In this document: positions 17,956-27,267 of the stretch, piece by piece
How positions within the stretch are numbered: the stretch's first letter is position 1
Layout: the number at the start of each line of letters is the position of its first letter
Assembly: GCF_027359415.1 (NCBI RefSeq)
Contig: NZ_CP114780.1
Location: 1,386,764 to 1,450,763 of the forward strand
Direction of reading: 5' to 3'
DNA from: Prochlorococcus marinus str. MIT 0918
GTDB taxonomy: Bacteria; Cyanobacteriota; Cyanobacteriia; PCC-6307; Cyanobiaceae
Length of the DNA stretch: 64,000 nucleotides
Notes under the pieces: generated by a model
Seen by the model: the letters and a program-made list of their open reading frames with translations, nothing else
Told to the model about the DNA's origin: nothing
The model's database searches: none
Program-made: the position numbers and the translations under genes

Positions 17956-17972
17956 TTAGTTTAATCAATTAT
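17948..17972. terminator. Possible bidirectional terminator between rpaA and holB
   Basis: ATAATTGATTA (17948-17958) and TAATCAATTAT (17962-17972) form a perfect 11-bp stem with a 3-nt loop exactly between the convergent ends of rpaA (stop inside the left arm) and holB. It is A/T-rich and lacks a strong T tract on either side, so efficiency is doubtful. Confidence 0.45.
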
Positions 17973-18927
17973 CAATGATATCAATTAAGGCTATTTCCCA
18001 TGCGATTTTTTGGTTGATAGATGATCTTAGATGAGTTTTTAGTTGCTCTAATCTTTTTATTTTATTTATATCTAATTGTTTCCTCCAGTAGAAATGTTGC
18101 ATCCAATCAATCAGCCAAATTTGTTGTTCAGAATTCAGTTCATCAGTGATATTCTTTGCAAGCATTAATGCTTTTAGTTGTTCTTTAGGAAGATCAACAC
18201 TTTTTGATAATATTTCTTTAGGTATGTTTTTAATTAGATTGATGTTTTTGATTAATAGCTCAGGCGAGCCTTGAGAAAGAGCAATTATTTCTTCTTGTAT
18301 GCTCTTGGAATCAAAGTCTAATTTTTCACTGTACTCATCTAAGGTATTCTTTAATATTTCAGAACTAAATGGCTTGAAGGCAATTCTTTGACACCTTGAC
18401 TTTATAGTATTTATTAGTTTATCAGGCATTGAAGAGATTAATATAAAAATAGCATTAGTTGGCTCTTCGATGGTTTTTAAAAGTGCATTAGAAGCAGATT
18501 CATTTAGTAGGTGTACATCCTCTAATAAAACCATACTGATAGTTGATTCTATAGGTTTTTTTGTTGAGAACTTTTTTATTTCTTGGATCTGATCTAACCG
18601 TATTTGAGGGGAAAGATGGCTCGATAAATTTTCGCTTTTAGCAATGGATTGTGTAATAATTTTCCCTTGGTATAAGTATGTAGGCTCTATAACTAAGAGA
18701 TCTGGATGTTGCATATTCTCTAATTGCCGCCTTGTCTTAATAGAGTTCTCTTCTTTATTAATAATTCCTTCAAAAAATCTCATAGCAATTTCTTTTTGCC
18801 CTACTCCTTTTGGTCCTGAAAATAGATAAGTAGGTGCTATATGATTTACTTTTAAAGAAGCAAGTAATATATTAGTTGCCAATGGTTGATGAGGAAAATC
18901 TTCGAATAAACTATAATTGTTAGACAT
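17965..18927 (-). CDS. holB: DNA polymerase III delta' subunit
   Basis: A 320-residue AAA+ clamp-loader subunit: PLATNILLASLKVNHIAPTYLFSGPKGVGQKEIAMRFFEG holds a P-loop in which the usual GKT/S is altered to QKE, as expected for a delta' that does not hydrolyse ATP. VLLEDVHLLNESASNALLKTIEEP follows and SRCQRIAFKP gives the SRC motif. No zinc-binding Cys cluster is evident, unlike in E. coli. Third gene of the leftward series copper ATPase-tmk-holB, 8 nt after tmk; the tmk-holB pairing is common in bacteria. Confidence 0.9.
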   Translation of the reverse strand: MSNNYSLFEDFPHQPLATNILLASLKVNHIAPTYLFSGPKGVGQKEIAMRFFEGIINKEENSIKTRRQLENMQHPDLLVIEPTYLYQGKIITQSIAKSENLSSHLSPQIRLDQIQEIKKFSTKKPIESTISMVLLEDVHLLNESASNALLKTIEEPTNAIFILISSMPDKLINTIKSRCQRIAFKPFSSEILKNTLDEYSEKLDFDSKSIQEEIIALSQGSPELLIKNINLIKNIPKEILSKSVDLPKEQLKALMLAKNITDELNSEQQIWLIDWMQHFYWRKQLDINKIKRLEQLKTHLRSSINQKIAWEIALIDIIDN

Positions 18928-18935
18928 TAAAAATT

Positions 18936-19574
18936 TTATTTCTTATTTTCCAAAGCTTTGATAATAACTTGTTCAATATTTTTGCTAACAATTTCTTGAC
19001 TTATATTGGAGGGAATAGTTATCCAATTATTTTCTTTTGCAATAGAAGTAAAACCTTGTCTAACACGATTTAGAAAATCTTCACCTTCTGACTCTATTCT
19101 GTCTTCAGCTTGATTCTTTCTTCTTTTCATACTCTCTGCAATTGAAATATCTAAGAAAAGAGTTATATCTGCTTTGATTCCGTTTGTAGCAATTTTTTCT
19201 AATTGCTGAATCAAAAGTTTATCTAAGCCTCTTCCAAAACCTTGGTAAGCCATAGTTGAGCTGCTAAATCTGTCACTAATAACCCAATCTCCTTTTTTAA
19301 TTGCTGGAAGAATAATTTGGTTAATATGTTGTGATCTATCTGCAGCATATAATAATAATTCTGTTAGTGGATCTGGCGACGCTTCTTGTGTTTTTCTAAG
19401 TAGTAATTTTCTTAAGGATTGCCCTAATATTGTTCCTCCTGGCTCTCTAGTTTCAATTAATTTCTTTCCTCTTGGAATTAATCCACTAGTTGGAAGCCAT
19501 TTTATAAGATGTTTCATTTGTGTAGTCTTACCGCATCCATCTATTCCTTCAAGAACAATGAATAATCCCTTCAT
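18936..19574 (-). CDS. tmk: Thymidylate kinase
   Basis: Phosphorylates dTMP to dTDP. 212 residues with P-loop LEGIDGCGKTTQMKHL at about 8-23, the dTMP-site motif TREPGGT, the DRFSSSTMAYQGFGRGLD stretch, and a lid region with Arg residues (KRRKNQAEDRIE). All conserved catalytic residues seem present. The start ATG overlaps the TGA of the upstream copper ATPase by 4 nt, so translation is coupled although the functions are unrelated. Confidence 0.96.
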   Translation of the reverse strand: MKGLFIVLEGIDGCGKTTQMKHLIKWLPTSGLIPRGKKLIETREPGGTILGQSLRKLLLRKTQEASPDPLTELLLYAADRSQHINQIILPAIKKGDWVISDRFSSSTMAYQGFGRGLDKLLIQQLEKIATNGIKADITLFLDISIAESMKRRKNQAEDRIESEGEDFLNRVRQGFTSIAKENNWITIPSNISQEIVSKNIEQVIIKALENKK

Positions 19575-21895
19575 AATGTCCTAAGAGATAATGCATTTAT
19601 TACGACAGTCATTGAACTTATAGCCATTAATAATGCTGCAAGTGGTGGAGATAAAAGAATCCCATATTTCGGCAATAGAATTCCAGCTGCAATTGGCAGA
19701 GCAATGATGTTATAGCCAAATGCCCAAAAGAGATTTTGCTTTATTTTTTGCATGGTTTTTTTAGCTAAGACGAATACTTCTGGCAAGCTTTCAAGACGAT
19801 CACCTAGTAAAACAAGATCAGCTGTATCTTGTGCAATTTGCGTACCTGTTCCAATTGCAATTCCTATATCTGCACTAGCAAGAGCAGGTGCATCATTAAT
19901 TCCATCACCTACCATTGCTATTGGACCAAATTTTCGATGATGTTCTAATTTATACAGTTTTTCTTCTGGTAATAATTCCCAGTCTAAAAGATTCTCTTCA
20001 AAACCTAATTCATTTCCTACTTTAATAACAGAACTTTTTCTATCTCCACTCATTAATATTAACTTATACCCTTTATTTCTTAATTGATTAAGTGATGTAT
20101 TTGCATCAATCCGTAATTTATCATCAATAATAATTAGACCTAAAAGTTCATTATCTCTTGAAATTGCAACCATAGAATTATCTTTGTATTTTGAATTATT
20201 TAATTTCTTCCTAATTTCATTGTCAAACTTTGTTAATTCTGTGAGCACCCAATCTATTTTTCCTAGCTTAATGATTCCTTTCATCTCTTCTATCTCTCCA
20301 GTGATTCCTTTGCCAGGAAAATCTTTTGAATTGACAGTATTTAATAGTTTTAAATTATTATTCTGAGCAGCTTCTAAAATTGCGTAAGCTATTGGATGCC
20401 TACTATTGTTTTCTAAACTGGCTGCTATTTGTATTAATTCAGTTTCACTTTTAGTTGATAAACATTCTAGTACTTTTGGTCGACCTAAAGTTAATGTACC
20501 GGTTTTGTCAAATATAATTTGTTTAATTCCAGCAGCTTTTTCAATCACATCTCCACCTTTAAACAACCATCCTTTTTGAGCTGCTTTCCCCGTAGCCACA
20601 GTTATTACAGTTGGAGTAGCTAATCCAAGTGCACAAGGACATGCAATAACCAATACAGCAATAGAAAGTTGGATTGCAAGACCTATTGGAGTTTGAGCTT
20701 CTCCTCCAAGTGAAGAATGTAAAATATGTTGATGGCTATTAATGAGACCTTGCCCTGATGAATTTAAAACTTCAGGCCAGATAAATGAACCAGCTTTCCA
20801 CCAGAAAATAAATGTAGCTATTGATAGCCCTACTACCCCATAACAAAATTTCCCTGCTACTTCATCTGCAATTCTTTGAATAGGTGCTCTTCTTGCTTGA
20901 GCTTGTTCCACTAAATTAATAATTCTTGCCAAAGTTGTTTCTGCTCCTATTTGCTTAACTTCTGCTATGAGGGTTCCATTGAGATTTAATGTACCTGCTT
21001 TTATTTCATTACCTGGTTCTATCTCAATAGGTAAGGGTTCACCAGTAAGACTTGAACTATCAACAGCTGAATTCCCTTCGATAACAATTCCATCAATTGG
21101 GATACGGTCTCCAGCTAATAATTGAATTTTTTCTCCAACTTTTAAGGCTCCTACTCTTACTTCACGAATTTGAGTTTTATTGATGTAAAGCCTTGCTATC
21201 TCAGGTTGTAATTCGGCCAATTCTTTTAAGGCTTTACCAGTTCGAAATCTTGCTCGCTCTTCTAAAAATCTACCTAGTAATACAAATCCTAAAAGCATTA
21301 CAGGCTCATTAAAAAAACAAGGCCATCCAAACTCAGTCCATATAAGTGAACTCAGACTTGTTAAATATGCACTCATTACTCCTATGCCAACCAGAGAATC
21401 CATGTTGGGAGTTAGATGAGAGGCTGCTTTCCATCCGCTTTTGAGAATTGCTAATCCAGGTCCAAATAATGCAAATGTTGCAAGAGCAGCATGAAAAGGT
21501 AATGTTCCGATAACTGGTATTGGTAGTTTTCCTCCTTCAGATAAATGGCCAAGAACTGATAGAAGCAGCAAAATCAATGCGACCATTAATTGCTTCCATT
21601 GTTTCCAAAGTTCTTGTTTTTGATTTATTTCAATACGTTGTTGGAATGCATTTTTAATTCTTGTTTTTGCAGGGAAGCCTCTATTCCCAAGTTCTAAAAG
21701 GATTTCTGCAATATTTGTGTTTTCATTTTCAAGCTCTATTAATGCAGTTCTTTCTACTAAGTTGACACTTGCATTCTGAACATTTTTATGATTCAGAAGA
21801 GTTTTTTCTACTGTTTTGACGCATCCACCACATTTCATTCCCTCAACGTCTATTAAAACGGAGTTTTTTGCATTGAGTTTAGTTTTAGTACTCAA
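19571..21895 (-). CDS. Copper-translocating P1B-type ATPase
   Basis: 774 residues in the normal order: one N-terminal heavy-metal-associated domain with GMKCGGC (C22 and C25), membrane helices, actuator TGEP, metal-binding CPCALGLATP in helix 6, phosphorylation motif DKTGTLTLG, then HP (SRHPIAYA) and hinge VGDGINDAPALASADIG. CPC marks Cu(I)/Ag(I) specificity. Cyanobacteria use such pumps (CtaA/PacS) to feed plastocyanin and cytochrome oxidase; which of the two this is cannot be decided. TTG start; an in-frame alternative is not obvious. Confidence 0.93.
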   Translation of the reverse strand: MSTKTKLNAKNSVLIDVEGMKCGGCVKTVEKTLLNHKNVQNASVNLVERTALIELENENTNIAEILLELGNRGFPAKTRIKNAFQQRIEINQKQELWKQWKQLMVALILLLLSVLGHLSEGGKLPIPVIGTLPFHAALATFALFGPGLAILKSGWKAASHLTPNMDSLVGIGVMSAYLTSLSSLIWTEFGWPCFFNEPVMLLGFVLLGRFLEERARFRTGKALKELAELQPEIARLYINKTQIREVRVGALKVGEKIQLLAGDRIPIDGIVIEGNSAVDSSSLTGEPLPIEIEPGNEIKAGTLNLNGTLIAEVKQIGAETTLARIINLVEQAQARRAPIQRIADEVAGKFCYGVVGLSIATFIFWWKAGSFIWPEVLNSSGQGLINSHQHILHSSLGGEAQTPIGLAIQLSIAVLVIACPCALGLATPTVITVATGKAAQKGWLFKGGDVIEKAAGIKQIIFDKTGTLTLGRPKVLECLSTKSETELIQIAASLENNSRHPIAYAILEAAQNNNLKLLNTVNSKDFPGKGITGEIEEMKGIIKLGKIDWVLTELTKFDNEIRKKLNNSKYKDNSMVAISRDNELLGLIIIDDKLRIDANTSLNQLRNKGYKLILMSGDRKSSVIKVGNELGFEENLLDWELLPEEKLYKLEHHRKFGPIAMVGDGINDAPALASADIGIAIGTGTQIAQDTADLVLLGDRLESLPEVFVLAKKTMQKIKQNLFWAFGYNIIALPIAAGILLPKYGILLSPPLAALLMAISSMTVVINALSLRTL

Positions 21896-22044
21896 GGAGA
21901 AATGTGCTTTTTTATACCCTAAGACTAAGACGAAGTAATATTCTCTTCAAAATTTTCTTTGCTTTTAAAAACAATTAAGTTGTTTAAGCATAAAGTCAAT
22001 AATAAGGTCAGGATGGTAACAATTAAGTGTTTACAGTAAGTACC

Positions 22045-22566
22045 GTGCCTAGTAGCAATAACAAAGACAATTTCTTGGATAAGGCTTTTACAGTAATAGC
22101 TGAAGGCATTGTCAAGGTGATGCCAATTGCAGCAAAAGAGAAACAGGCCTACATCTATTACAGAGAGGGATTTGCAGCACAGAACAATGGAGATTATTCT
22201 GAAGCATTAGAAAATTATGAAGAGAGTCTAAAGCTCGAAGAAAATGCGATAGATAGAGGTGAAACACTAAAAAATATGGCAATTATTTATATGAGTAATG
22301 GAGATGAGGAGCGAGCCATAGAAACCTATAAGAAAGCCTTAGAAGAAAATCCTAAGCAGCCCTCTTGCCTTAAGAATATGGGATTAATTTATGAAAAAAG
22401 AGGACGGACTTGCCAGCAAGAAGGGAGGCAGGATGAGAGTGATATTTGGTTTGATAAAGCAGCAGAAGTATGGGTGAAAGCAGTTAGGCTTTATCCAGGG
22501 GGATATCTGGATATAGAAAATTGGCTTAAGACAACTGGTAGAAGTAAAATAGATGTGTATTTATGA
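22045..22566 (+). CDS. ycf3: Photosystem I assembly protein Ycf3
   Basis: A TPR protein that chaperones PSI assembly at the thylakoid. Starting at GTG 22045 gives 173 residues, close to the usual Ycf3 length; the earlier GTG at 22027 would add six residues without family support. [20 protein letters not shown] and [31 protein letters not shown] show the N-terminus and first TPR, followed by two more repeats and [21 protein letters not shown] at the end. Divergent from the copper ATPase and convergent with radA across 15 nt. Confidence 0.95.
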   Translation: MPSSNNKDNFLDKAFTVIAEGIVKVMPIAAKEKQAYIYYREGFAAQNNGDYSEALENYEESLKLEENAIDRGETLKNMAIIYMSNGDEERAIETYKKALEENPKQPSCLKNMGLIYEKRGRTCQQEGRQDESDIWFDKAAEVWVKAVRLYPGGYLDIENWLKTTGRSKIDVYL

Positions 22567-22581
22567 TTTTTGCTTTCTAAG

Positions 22582-23961
22582 TTAGTCTGATAAACATATT
22601 TCTATGGCTTGATTGATATTTGAGACTTCTTTAACATTAATTTTGTTGTAAATTGCTATCTCAGATTTTTGATTAATATTTTTTGGAATAATTGCAGTTT
22701 TAAATCCTAGCCTTTCTGCTTCACGAAGTCTTAATTGTATTTGCCCAACTGATCGTATTTGCCCTCCAAGGCCTATTTCTCCAATAATGACTGTTCCCTT
22801 TGGAACCATCTTTTTCTTGTAACTAGAAATTATCGCAGTTGCAATTCCTAAATCAGCTGCAGGCTCTTCAACTTCTAGACCTCCAGCAACAGCTAAATAG
22901 CAATCGAAACGAAATAATGAAAGATTCATATGTTTTTCAATAACGGCTAAAATTTGATGAAGTCTATTGCTTTCAATCCCTGTTGCTGTCCTACGAGGAG
23001 AAGGGTAACTGCTTTTATTTATTAGAGCTTGCACATCTATAGCAATGGGTCTAGTTCCTTCGCAGGCAACTATTGTCGCTACACCAGATGCATTTTCTGA
23101 ACTTAAAAATAGCTTACTTGGATTAGATACTTCATTCAGTCCGTTTCCTTGCATTTCGAATACACCAAGTTCATTGGTTGCCCCAAATCTATTTTTAATC
23201 GTTCTAAGAATCCTATGGCTTGCAAATCGATCTCCTTCAAAGGTTAAAACTGCATCAACAAGATGTTCCAGGACTTTTGGTCCGGCTAATATCCCGTCTT
23301 TTGTAACGTGACCAACAAGAATCAGGGCAATATTTTGGGATTTCGCTAGACGCTGTAGTGCTGCTGAGCATTCACGAACTTGAGTTACTGAACCTGGAGT
23401 GCCACCTAGAGTTTTTTCATGCAATGCTTGAATACTGTCAATTATTGCTACAGAAGGTTTAAAGCTTTCAATTTCTTCAAGTATTAATTCAAGATCGGTT
23501 TCTGCTAATAGGTGAAGTTTAGATTCTTTTTTTTCAAGTCGATTCCACCGAAGTTGCACTTGATTACTTGATTCTTCTGCTGTGATGTAAAGAATAGATT
23601 TGTAAAGAGCCATTTCAGTTGCACTTTGTAACAGCAGGGTGCTTTTCCCTATGCCTGGATCTCCTCCAATTAGTACTAAAGAACCTGGAACGATCCCTCC
23701 ACCAAGTACACGATCGAGTTCTTTGTACCCGGTACTTATTCTTTCAATAGGTTGATTTTTTAAAGTAGAAATTGGTTGAGAACGATTTTCTTCCAGTACT
23801 TTTGAACGATGTCCATTCTTTCGTCTCGCCTTAAAGTCTAGTGGTGAAATCACCTCTTCAACTATTGAATTCCATTCACCGCAGCTGGTGCATCGACCAA
23901 AGAATTGTTTCGTTTCTGCGCCACAGTTTTGGCAGATATAAATAGTGCTAGTTCGTGTCAC
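22582..23961 (-). CDS. radA: DNA repair protein RadA (Sms)
   Basis: 459 residues: N-terminal four-cysteine zinc finger (CQNCGAETKQFFGRCTSCGEW), RecA-like ATPase with Walker A GGDPGIGKSTLLLQ (about 99-112), the RadA-specific KNRFGATNELGVFEM, and a C-terminal Lon-protease-like domain (YLAVAGGLEVEEPAADLGIA, VIIGEIGLGGQIRSV). RadA is a helicase-like factor that promotes branch migration in recombination. GTG start. It faces rpaB across about 108 nt, which contains both promoters. Confidence 0.96.
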   Translation of the reverse strand: MTRTSTIYICQNCGAETKQFFGRCTSCGEWNSIVEEVISPLDFKARRKNGHRSKVLEENRSQPISTLKNQPIERISTGYKELDRVLGGGIVPGSLVLIGGDPGIGKSTLLLQSATEMALYKSILYITAEESSNQVQLRWNRLEKKESKLHLLAETDLELILEEIESFKPSVAIIDSIQALHEKTLGGTPGSVTQVRECSAALQRLAKSQNIALILVGHVTKDGILAGPKVLEHLVDAVLTFEGDRFASHRILRTIKNRFGATNELGVFEMQGNGLNEVSNPSKLFLSSENASGVATIVACEGTRPIAIDVQALINKSSYPSPRRTATGIESNRLHQILAVIEKHMNLSLFRFDCYLAVAGGLEVEEPAADLGIATAIISSYKKKMVPKGTVIIGEIGLGGQIRSVGQIQLRLREAERLGFKTAIIPKNINQKSEIAIYNKINVKEVSNINQAIEICLSD

Positions 23962-24069
23962 GCGCTTGTCTAAAGAAAGTTTTTTGTAGTTGAATGAAGT
24001 AGTTTTTTAGATGATTTTAAAAGGTTTGTCTAAGATCGACTTTATTCAGCGGGCTAAGCCAAAGAAAAA

Positions 24070-24819
24070 ATGACGGCAGCCACCAGTCAATCTAAGGAAA
24101 TTATTCTCGTGGCTGATGATGAAGCGAGTATCAGGAGAATCCTGGAAACTCGTTTATCAATGATCGGCTATCAAGTCATCACAGCTTGTAATGGGAATGA
24201 AGCCATCCAGCAATTTCACAATTGTGAACCTGATTTGGTTGTGCTAGATGTAATGATGCCAAAGTTAGATGGCTATGGCGTTATTCAAGAATTGCGTAAG
24301 GAATCTGATGTTCCGATTGTAATGCTTACTGCCTTGGGAGATGTTGCAGATAGGATTACAGGACTTGAATTAGGAGCGGATGATTATGTAGTAAAGCCAT
24401 TTAGCCCTAAGGAATTGGAAGCACGCATTCGTTGTGTTTTAAGACGTGTAGAAAAAGAGCAAATTGCAGGTTTACCTAATTCAGGTGTCATTCAGGTTGC
24501 TTCATTCCGAATTGATACCAATAGACGCAAGGTTTATCGAGGAGATGAACGTATCCGTTTGACTGGAATGGAATTCAGCTTGTTAGAGCTTCTTGTGAGC
24601 CGCTCTGGGGAGCCTTTTAGCCGAGGTGAAATCCTGAAAGAAGTTTGGGGATATACCCCAGAAAGGCATGTGGATACAAGGGTGGTGGATGTTCATATTT
24701 CTCGATTACGTTCTAAATTAGAAGATGATCCTGCAAACCCTGAATTAATCCTTACTGCTCGAGGTACAGGTTATTTGTTCCAACGGATTGTAGATCCTTT
24801 GTCTTCAGAACATATTTAA
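24070..24819 (+). CDS. rpaB: OmpR-type response regulator RpaB (Ycf27)
   Basis: 249 residues with receiver (D60 in LDVMMPKLDG, K109 in DYVVKPFSPKEL) and OmpR winged helix ([54 protein letters not shown]). VDTRVVDVHISRLRSKL and the C-terminal ARGTGYLFQRI match RpaB/Ycf27, an essential regulator which under NblS (Hik33) control binds HLR1 sites of high-light and photosystem genes. Only 5 nt separate its stop from plsX, so rpaB probably leads a long transcript into fatty-acid genes. Confidence 0.95.
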   Translation: MTAATSQSKEIILVADDEASIRRILETRLSMIGYQVITACNGNEAIQQFHNCEPDLVVLDVMMPKLDGYGVIQELRKESDVPIVMLTALGDVADRITGLELGADDYVVKPFSPKELEARIRCVLRRVEKEQIAGLPNSGVIQVASFRIDTNRRKVYRGDERIRLTGMEFSLLELLVSRSGEPFSRGEILKEVWGYTPERHVDTRVVDVHISRLRSKLEDDPANPELILTARGTGYLFQRIVDPLSSEHI

Positions 24820-24824
24820 AATCA

Positions 24825-26159
24825 GTGGAAAATGAGTTTCGCCCTAAAAGTAGTAGACCTAAAGCTATAAGAAGGTTAGTAATTTGGTATAGGAGGAATT
24901 CCGCTGTTACTACTCTTGTTGATACGGCGGCTAATTCGGCTTCGGCAGCAGGAAATGTTGCTGGATCAGTTGTTTCCAGTGCTGGATCAGTTGTTTCCAG
25001 TGCTGGATCAGTTGTTTCCAGTGCTGGATCAATGGCAAGAAGCACTTTGCAGCCTTTAGTTTTTGATCCTTTAAGAAGACTTCAAGGAGGAATAAATGAT
25101 TTAGATAAGACTGTTCAACCAAATTCTGAAAGACTATGGATAGCTGTTGATGGAATGGGTGGTGATTATGCTCCAGGGAGCATATTAGATGGATGCCTTC
25201 AAGCGATAGATCGTCTTCCTTTGCGAATAAAATTTGTAGGTGAATCTGAGAAGATTTTCCAGTCAGCTAAAGAACTTGGTCTGACTGATGTATTAAATGA
25301 GTGTCTTGCCGAAGGAAGGATAGAGCTAATTCCAAGTGGCCCTTCTGTAGGAATGGACGAAGAAGCCACAGTTGTGAGACGTAAACGTGATGCAAGTATC
25401 AATCTTGCTATGGATTTAGTTAAGAATGGTGAAGCAATGGCTGTTTACTCTGCAGGCAATTCAGGGGCAATGATGGCTTCTGCCATTTTCAGACTTGGCA
25501 GATTAACTGGCATAGATAGACCAGCAATAGGCGCTTTATTTCCAACTAAGGATCCAAGTCAACCCGTTTTAGTTTTAGATGTAGGAGCAAATATGGATTG
25601 CAAACCTACTTACTTGCATCAATTTGCCTTGCTAGGAAATATTTATTCTCGAGATGTTTTGCAAGTAAATCATCCAAGAATAGGTTTGTTGAATATTGGA
25701 GAGGAAGAATGTAAAGGAAATGATCTTTCACTGCGTGCATATGAATTATTAAGTCACGAAGAACGTTTGAAATTTAAGGGGAATTGTGAGGGGAGAGACG
25801 TGTTGTCAGGTGAATTTGATGTTGTTGTATGTGATGGATTTACTGGCAATGTTTTACTTAAATTTCTTGAATCAGTAGGAAGTGTTTTACTTGATGTCTT
25901 ACGAGCAGAATTGCCAAGGGGTCGACGTGGCAAAGTTGGCTCTGCTTTTCTTAGAAGTAATCTCAAAAGAATTAAAAAACGCTTGGATCATGCTGAACAT
26001 GGCGGAGCACTTTTGTTAGGAGTTAATGGAATTTGTGTCATTGGTCATGGGAGTAGCAAGGCTTTATCAGTTGTCAGTGCTTTAAGAATTGCTCATTCTG
26101 CTGCAAACCATGGTGTTATGGATGATTTGGTAGAACTTCAAAAACCAATAGCGCATTAA
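24825..26159 (+). CDS. plsX: Phosphate acyltransferase PlsX with an N-terminal extension
   Basis: Converts acyl-ACP to acyl-phosphate, starting phospholipid and glycolipid synthesis. The PlsX core starts at about residue 103 (RLWIAVDGMGGDYAPGSILDG) and includes EATVVRRKRDASI, VYSAGNSGAMMASAI, VLDVGANMDC and GFTGNVLLKFLESVG. The first 100 residues are extra: a basic RRLVIWYRRN stretch, then Ala/Ser/Gly/Val-rich sequence with three copies of GSVVSSA. GTG start 5 nt after rpaB. The ATG at 25032 would remove the repeats but leave a 33-residue lead. Followed by fabH, fabD and plsC in the same direction. Confidence 0.93.
   Translation: MENEFRPKSSRPKAIRRLVIWYRRNSAVTTLVDTAANSASAAGNVAGSVVSSAGSVVSSAGSVVSSAGSMARSTLQPLVFDPLRRLQGGINDLDKTVQPNSERLWIAVDGMGGDYAPGSILDGCLQAIDRLPLRIKFVGESEKIFQSAKELGLTDVLNECLAEGRIELIPSGPSVGMDEEATVVRRKRDASINLAMDLVKNGEAMAVYSAGNSGAMMASAIFRLGRLTGIDRPAIGALFPTKDPSQPVLVLDVGANMDCKPTYLHQFALLGNIYSRDVLQVNHPRIGLLNIGEEECKGNDLSLRAYELLSHEERLKFKGNCEGRDVLSGEFDVVVCDGFTGNVLLKFLESVGSVLLDVLRAELPRGRRGKVGSAFLRSNLKRIKKRLDHAEHGGALLLGVNGICVIGHGSSKALSVVSALRIAHSAANHGVMDDLVELQKPIAH
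24960..25031 (+). repeat. Three exact 21-bp tandem repeats plus a partial fourth inside plsX
   Basis: GCTGGATCAGTTGTTTCCAG followed by T occurs at 24960-24980, 24981-25001 and 25002-25022 with no mismatch; the first nine bases appear again at 25023-25031. The 21-nt unit keeps the frame and encodes a seven-residue Gly-Ser-Val-Val-Ser-Ser-Ala unit. Exact identity, including third positions, points to recent duplication. Confidence 0.97.
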
Positions 26160-26219
26160 CGATTTGAATCGAATTGTTTTAATCTGTTTATGTTCGAATT
26201 TAGTTAAAAACTTTCTTCT

Positions 26220-27239
26220 TTGACTGTTAATACAACAACTAACTTCGGAGTGTCTGTAATAGGCAGTGGTTGCTCCTCTCCAGCTCAGAAAATCACTAAT
26301 GAGCAACTTGCATCACGAGTTGATACTAATGATGAGTGGATTAAAACTAGAACTGGTATTCGAGAAAGGAGAATAATTGGTCCAAATGAATCACTATCAG
26401 ATTTGTGCTTTAAAGCCGGAGTATCTGCTTTAGAAATGGCGAGATGGGCACCAGAAACCCTTGATATGGTTTTGGTTGCGACATCCACTCCAGATGATTT
26501 ATTTGGAATGGCTCCACAGGTTCAATCCAAATTGGGTGCCTGCAATGCATTTGCTTTTGATTTGACAGCTGCATGTAGCGGCTTTTTGTTTGCGTTTGTT
26601 ACAGCAACTCAGTTTGTTAGAAGTGGATCCATTAAACGAGCACTCATTATTGGAGCAGATCAATTAAGTGCATGGATGGATTGGGATGATCGAAGAAGCT
26701 GCGTCCTATTTGGCGACGGCGCAGGTGCAATTGCTATTGAAGCCTCTCCAGTAAATCAAGATGCTGTTATTGGATTCAAATTGAAGTCAGATGGAAGCAG
26801 GGGTGATTGTTTGAATTTGCCTCAAACGAGAGATTTTGATCCTTTAGTTAGTTCATATCAAAATCAAAAGGGAGGCTTTTCTAATATTGAAATGAATGGT
26901 CAGGAAGTTTATAAATTTGCAGTTAGAGAGGTGCCATCTCTGCTTCAAGATTTATTACTCAAATGTGAAATAGATCCTGAATCTTTGGATTGGTTGCTTT
27001 TGCATCAAGCAAATCAAAGGATTTTGAATGCTGTAGCAGATCGTTTTTCAATTCCTCATACAAAAGTTTTGAGCAATCTTGCAATATATGGAAATACTTC
27101 TGCAGCTACTATCCCAATTATGCTTGATGAAGCTGTTAGAGATGGCAGGGTAAAACCTGGACATCTAATCGCGACTAGTGGTTTTGGTGCTGGATTAAGT
27201 TGGGGAGCTGCTTTGTTTAGATGGAATGGTCCGTCTTAA
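26220..27239 (+). CDS. fabH: 3-oxoacyl-ACP synthase III (FabH)
   Basis: Condenses acetyl-CoA with malonyl-ACP to start fatty-acid synthesis. 339 residues with the thiolase fold. The catalytic Cys is in DLTAACSGFLFAF (about residue 122), His in LLHQANQRI and Asn in YGNTSAATIP. The substrate-path residues DEWIKTRTGIRERR are present and the C-terminus is GFGAGLSWGAALFRW. TTG start 60 nt after plsX. The plsX-fabH-fabD order is the usual bacterial fab cluster. Confidence 0.96.
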   Translation: MTVNTTTNFGVSVIGSGCSSPAQKITNEQLASRVDTNDEWIKTRTGIRERRIIGPNESLSDLCFKAGVSALEMARWAPETLDMVLVATSTPDDLFGMAPQVQSKLGACNAFAFDLTAACSGFLFAFVTATQFVRSGSIKRALIIGADQLSAWMDWDDRRSCVLFGDGAGAIAIEASPVNQDAVIGFKLKSDGSRGDCLNLPQTRDFDPLVSSYQNQKGGFSNIEMNGQEVYKFAVREVPSLLQDLLLKCEIDPESLDWLLLHQANQRILNAVADRFSIPHTKVLSNLAIYGNTSAATIPIMLDEAVRDGRVKPGHLIATSGFGAGLSWGAALFRWNGPS

Positions 27240-27267
27240 ACTGCCCTTGATCTTATAAAAAACAGTT

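Noticed and set aside
24960-25031. CRISPR-like direct repeats
   Set aside because: The units abut with no spacers, keep the reading frame and lie inside a gene; no cas gene is present.
24931-25122. Minus-strand frames over the plsX repeats coding PALETTD or LIQHWKQ repeats
   Set aside because: They arise only from reading the 21-bp plsX repeat in other frames; the plus-strand plsX frame is continuous with the enzyme core.
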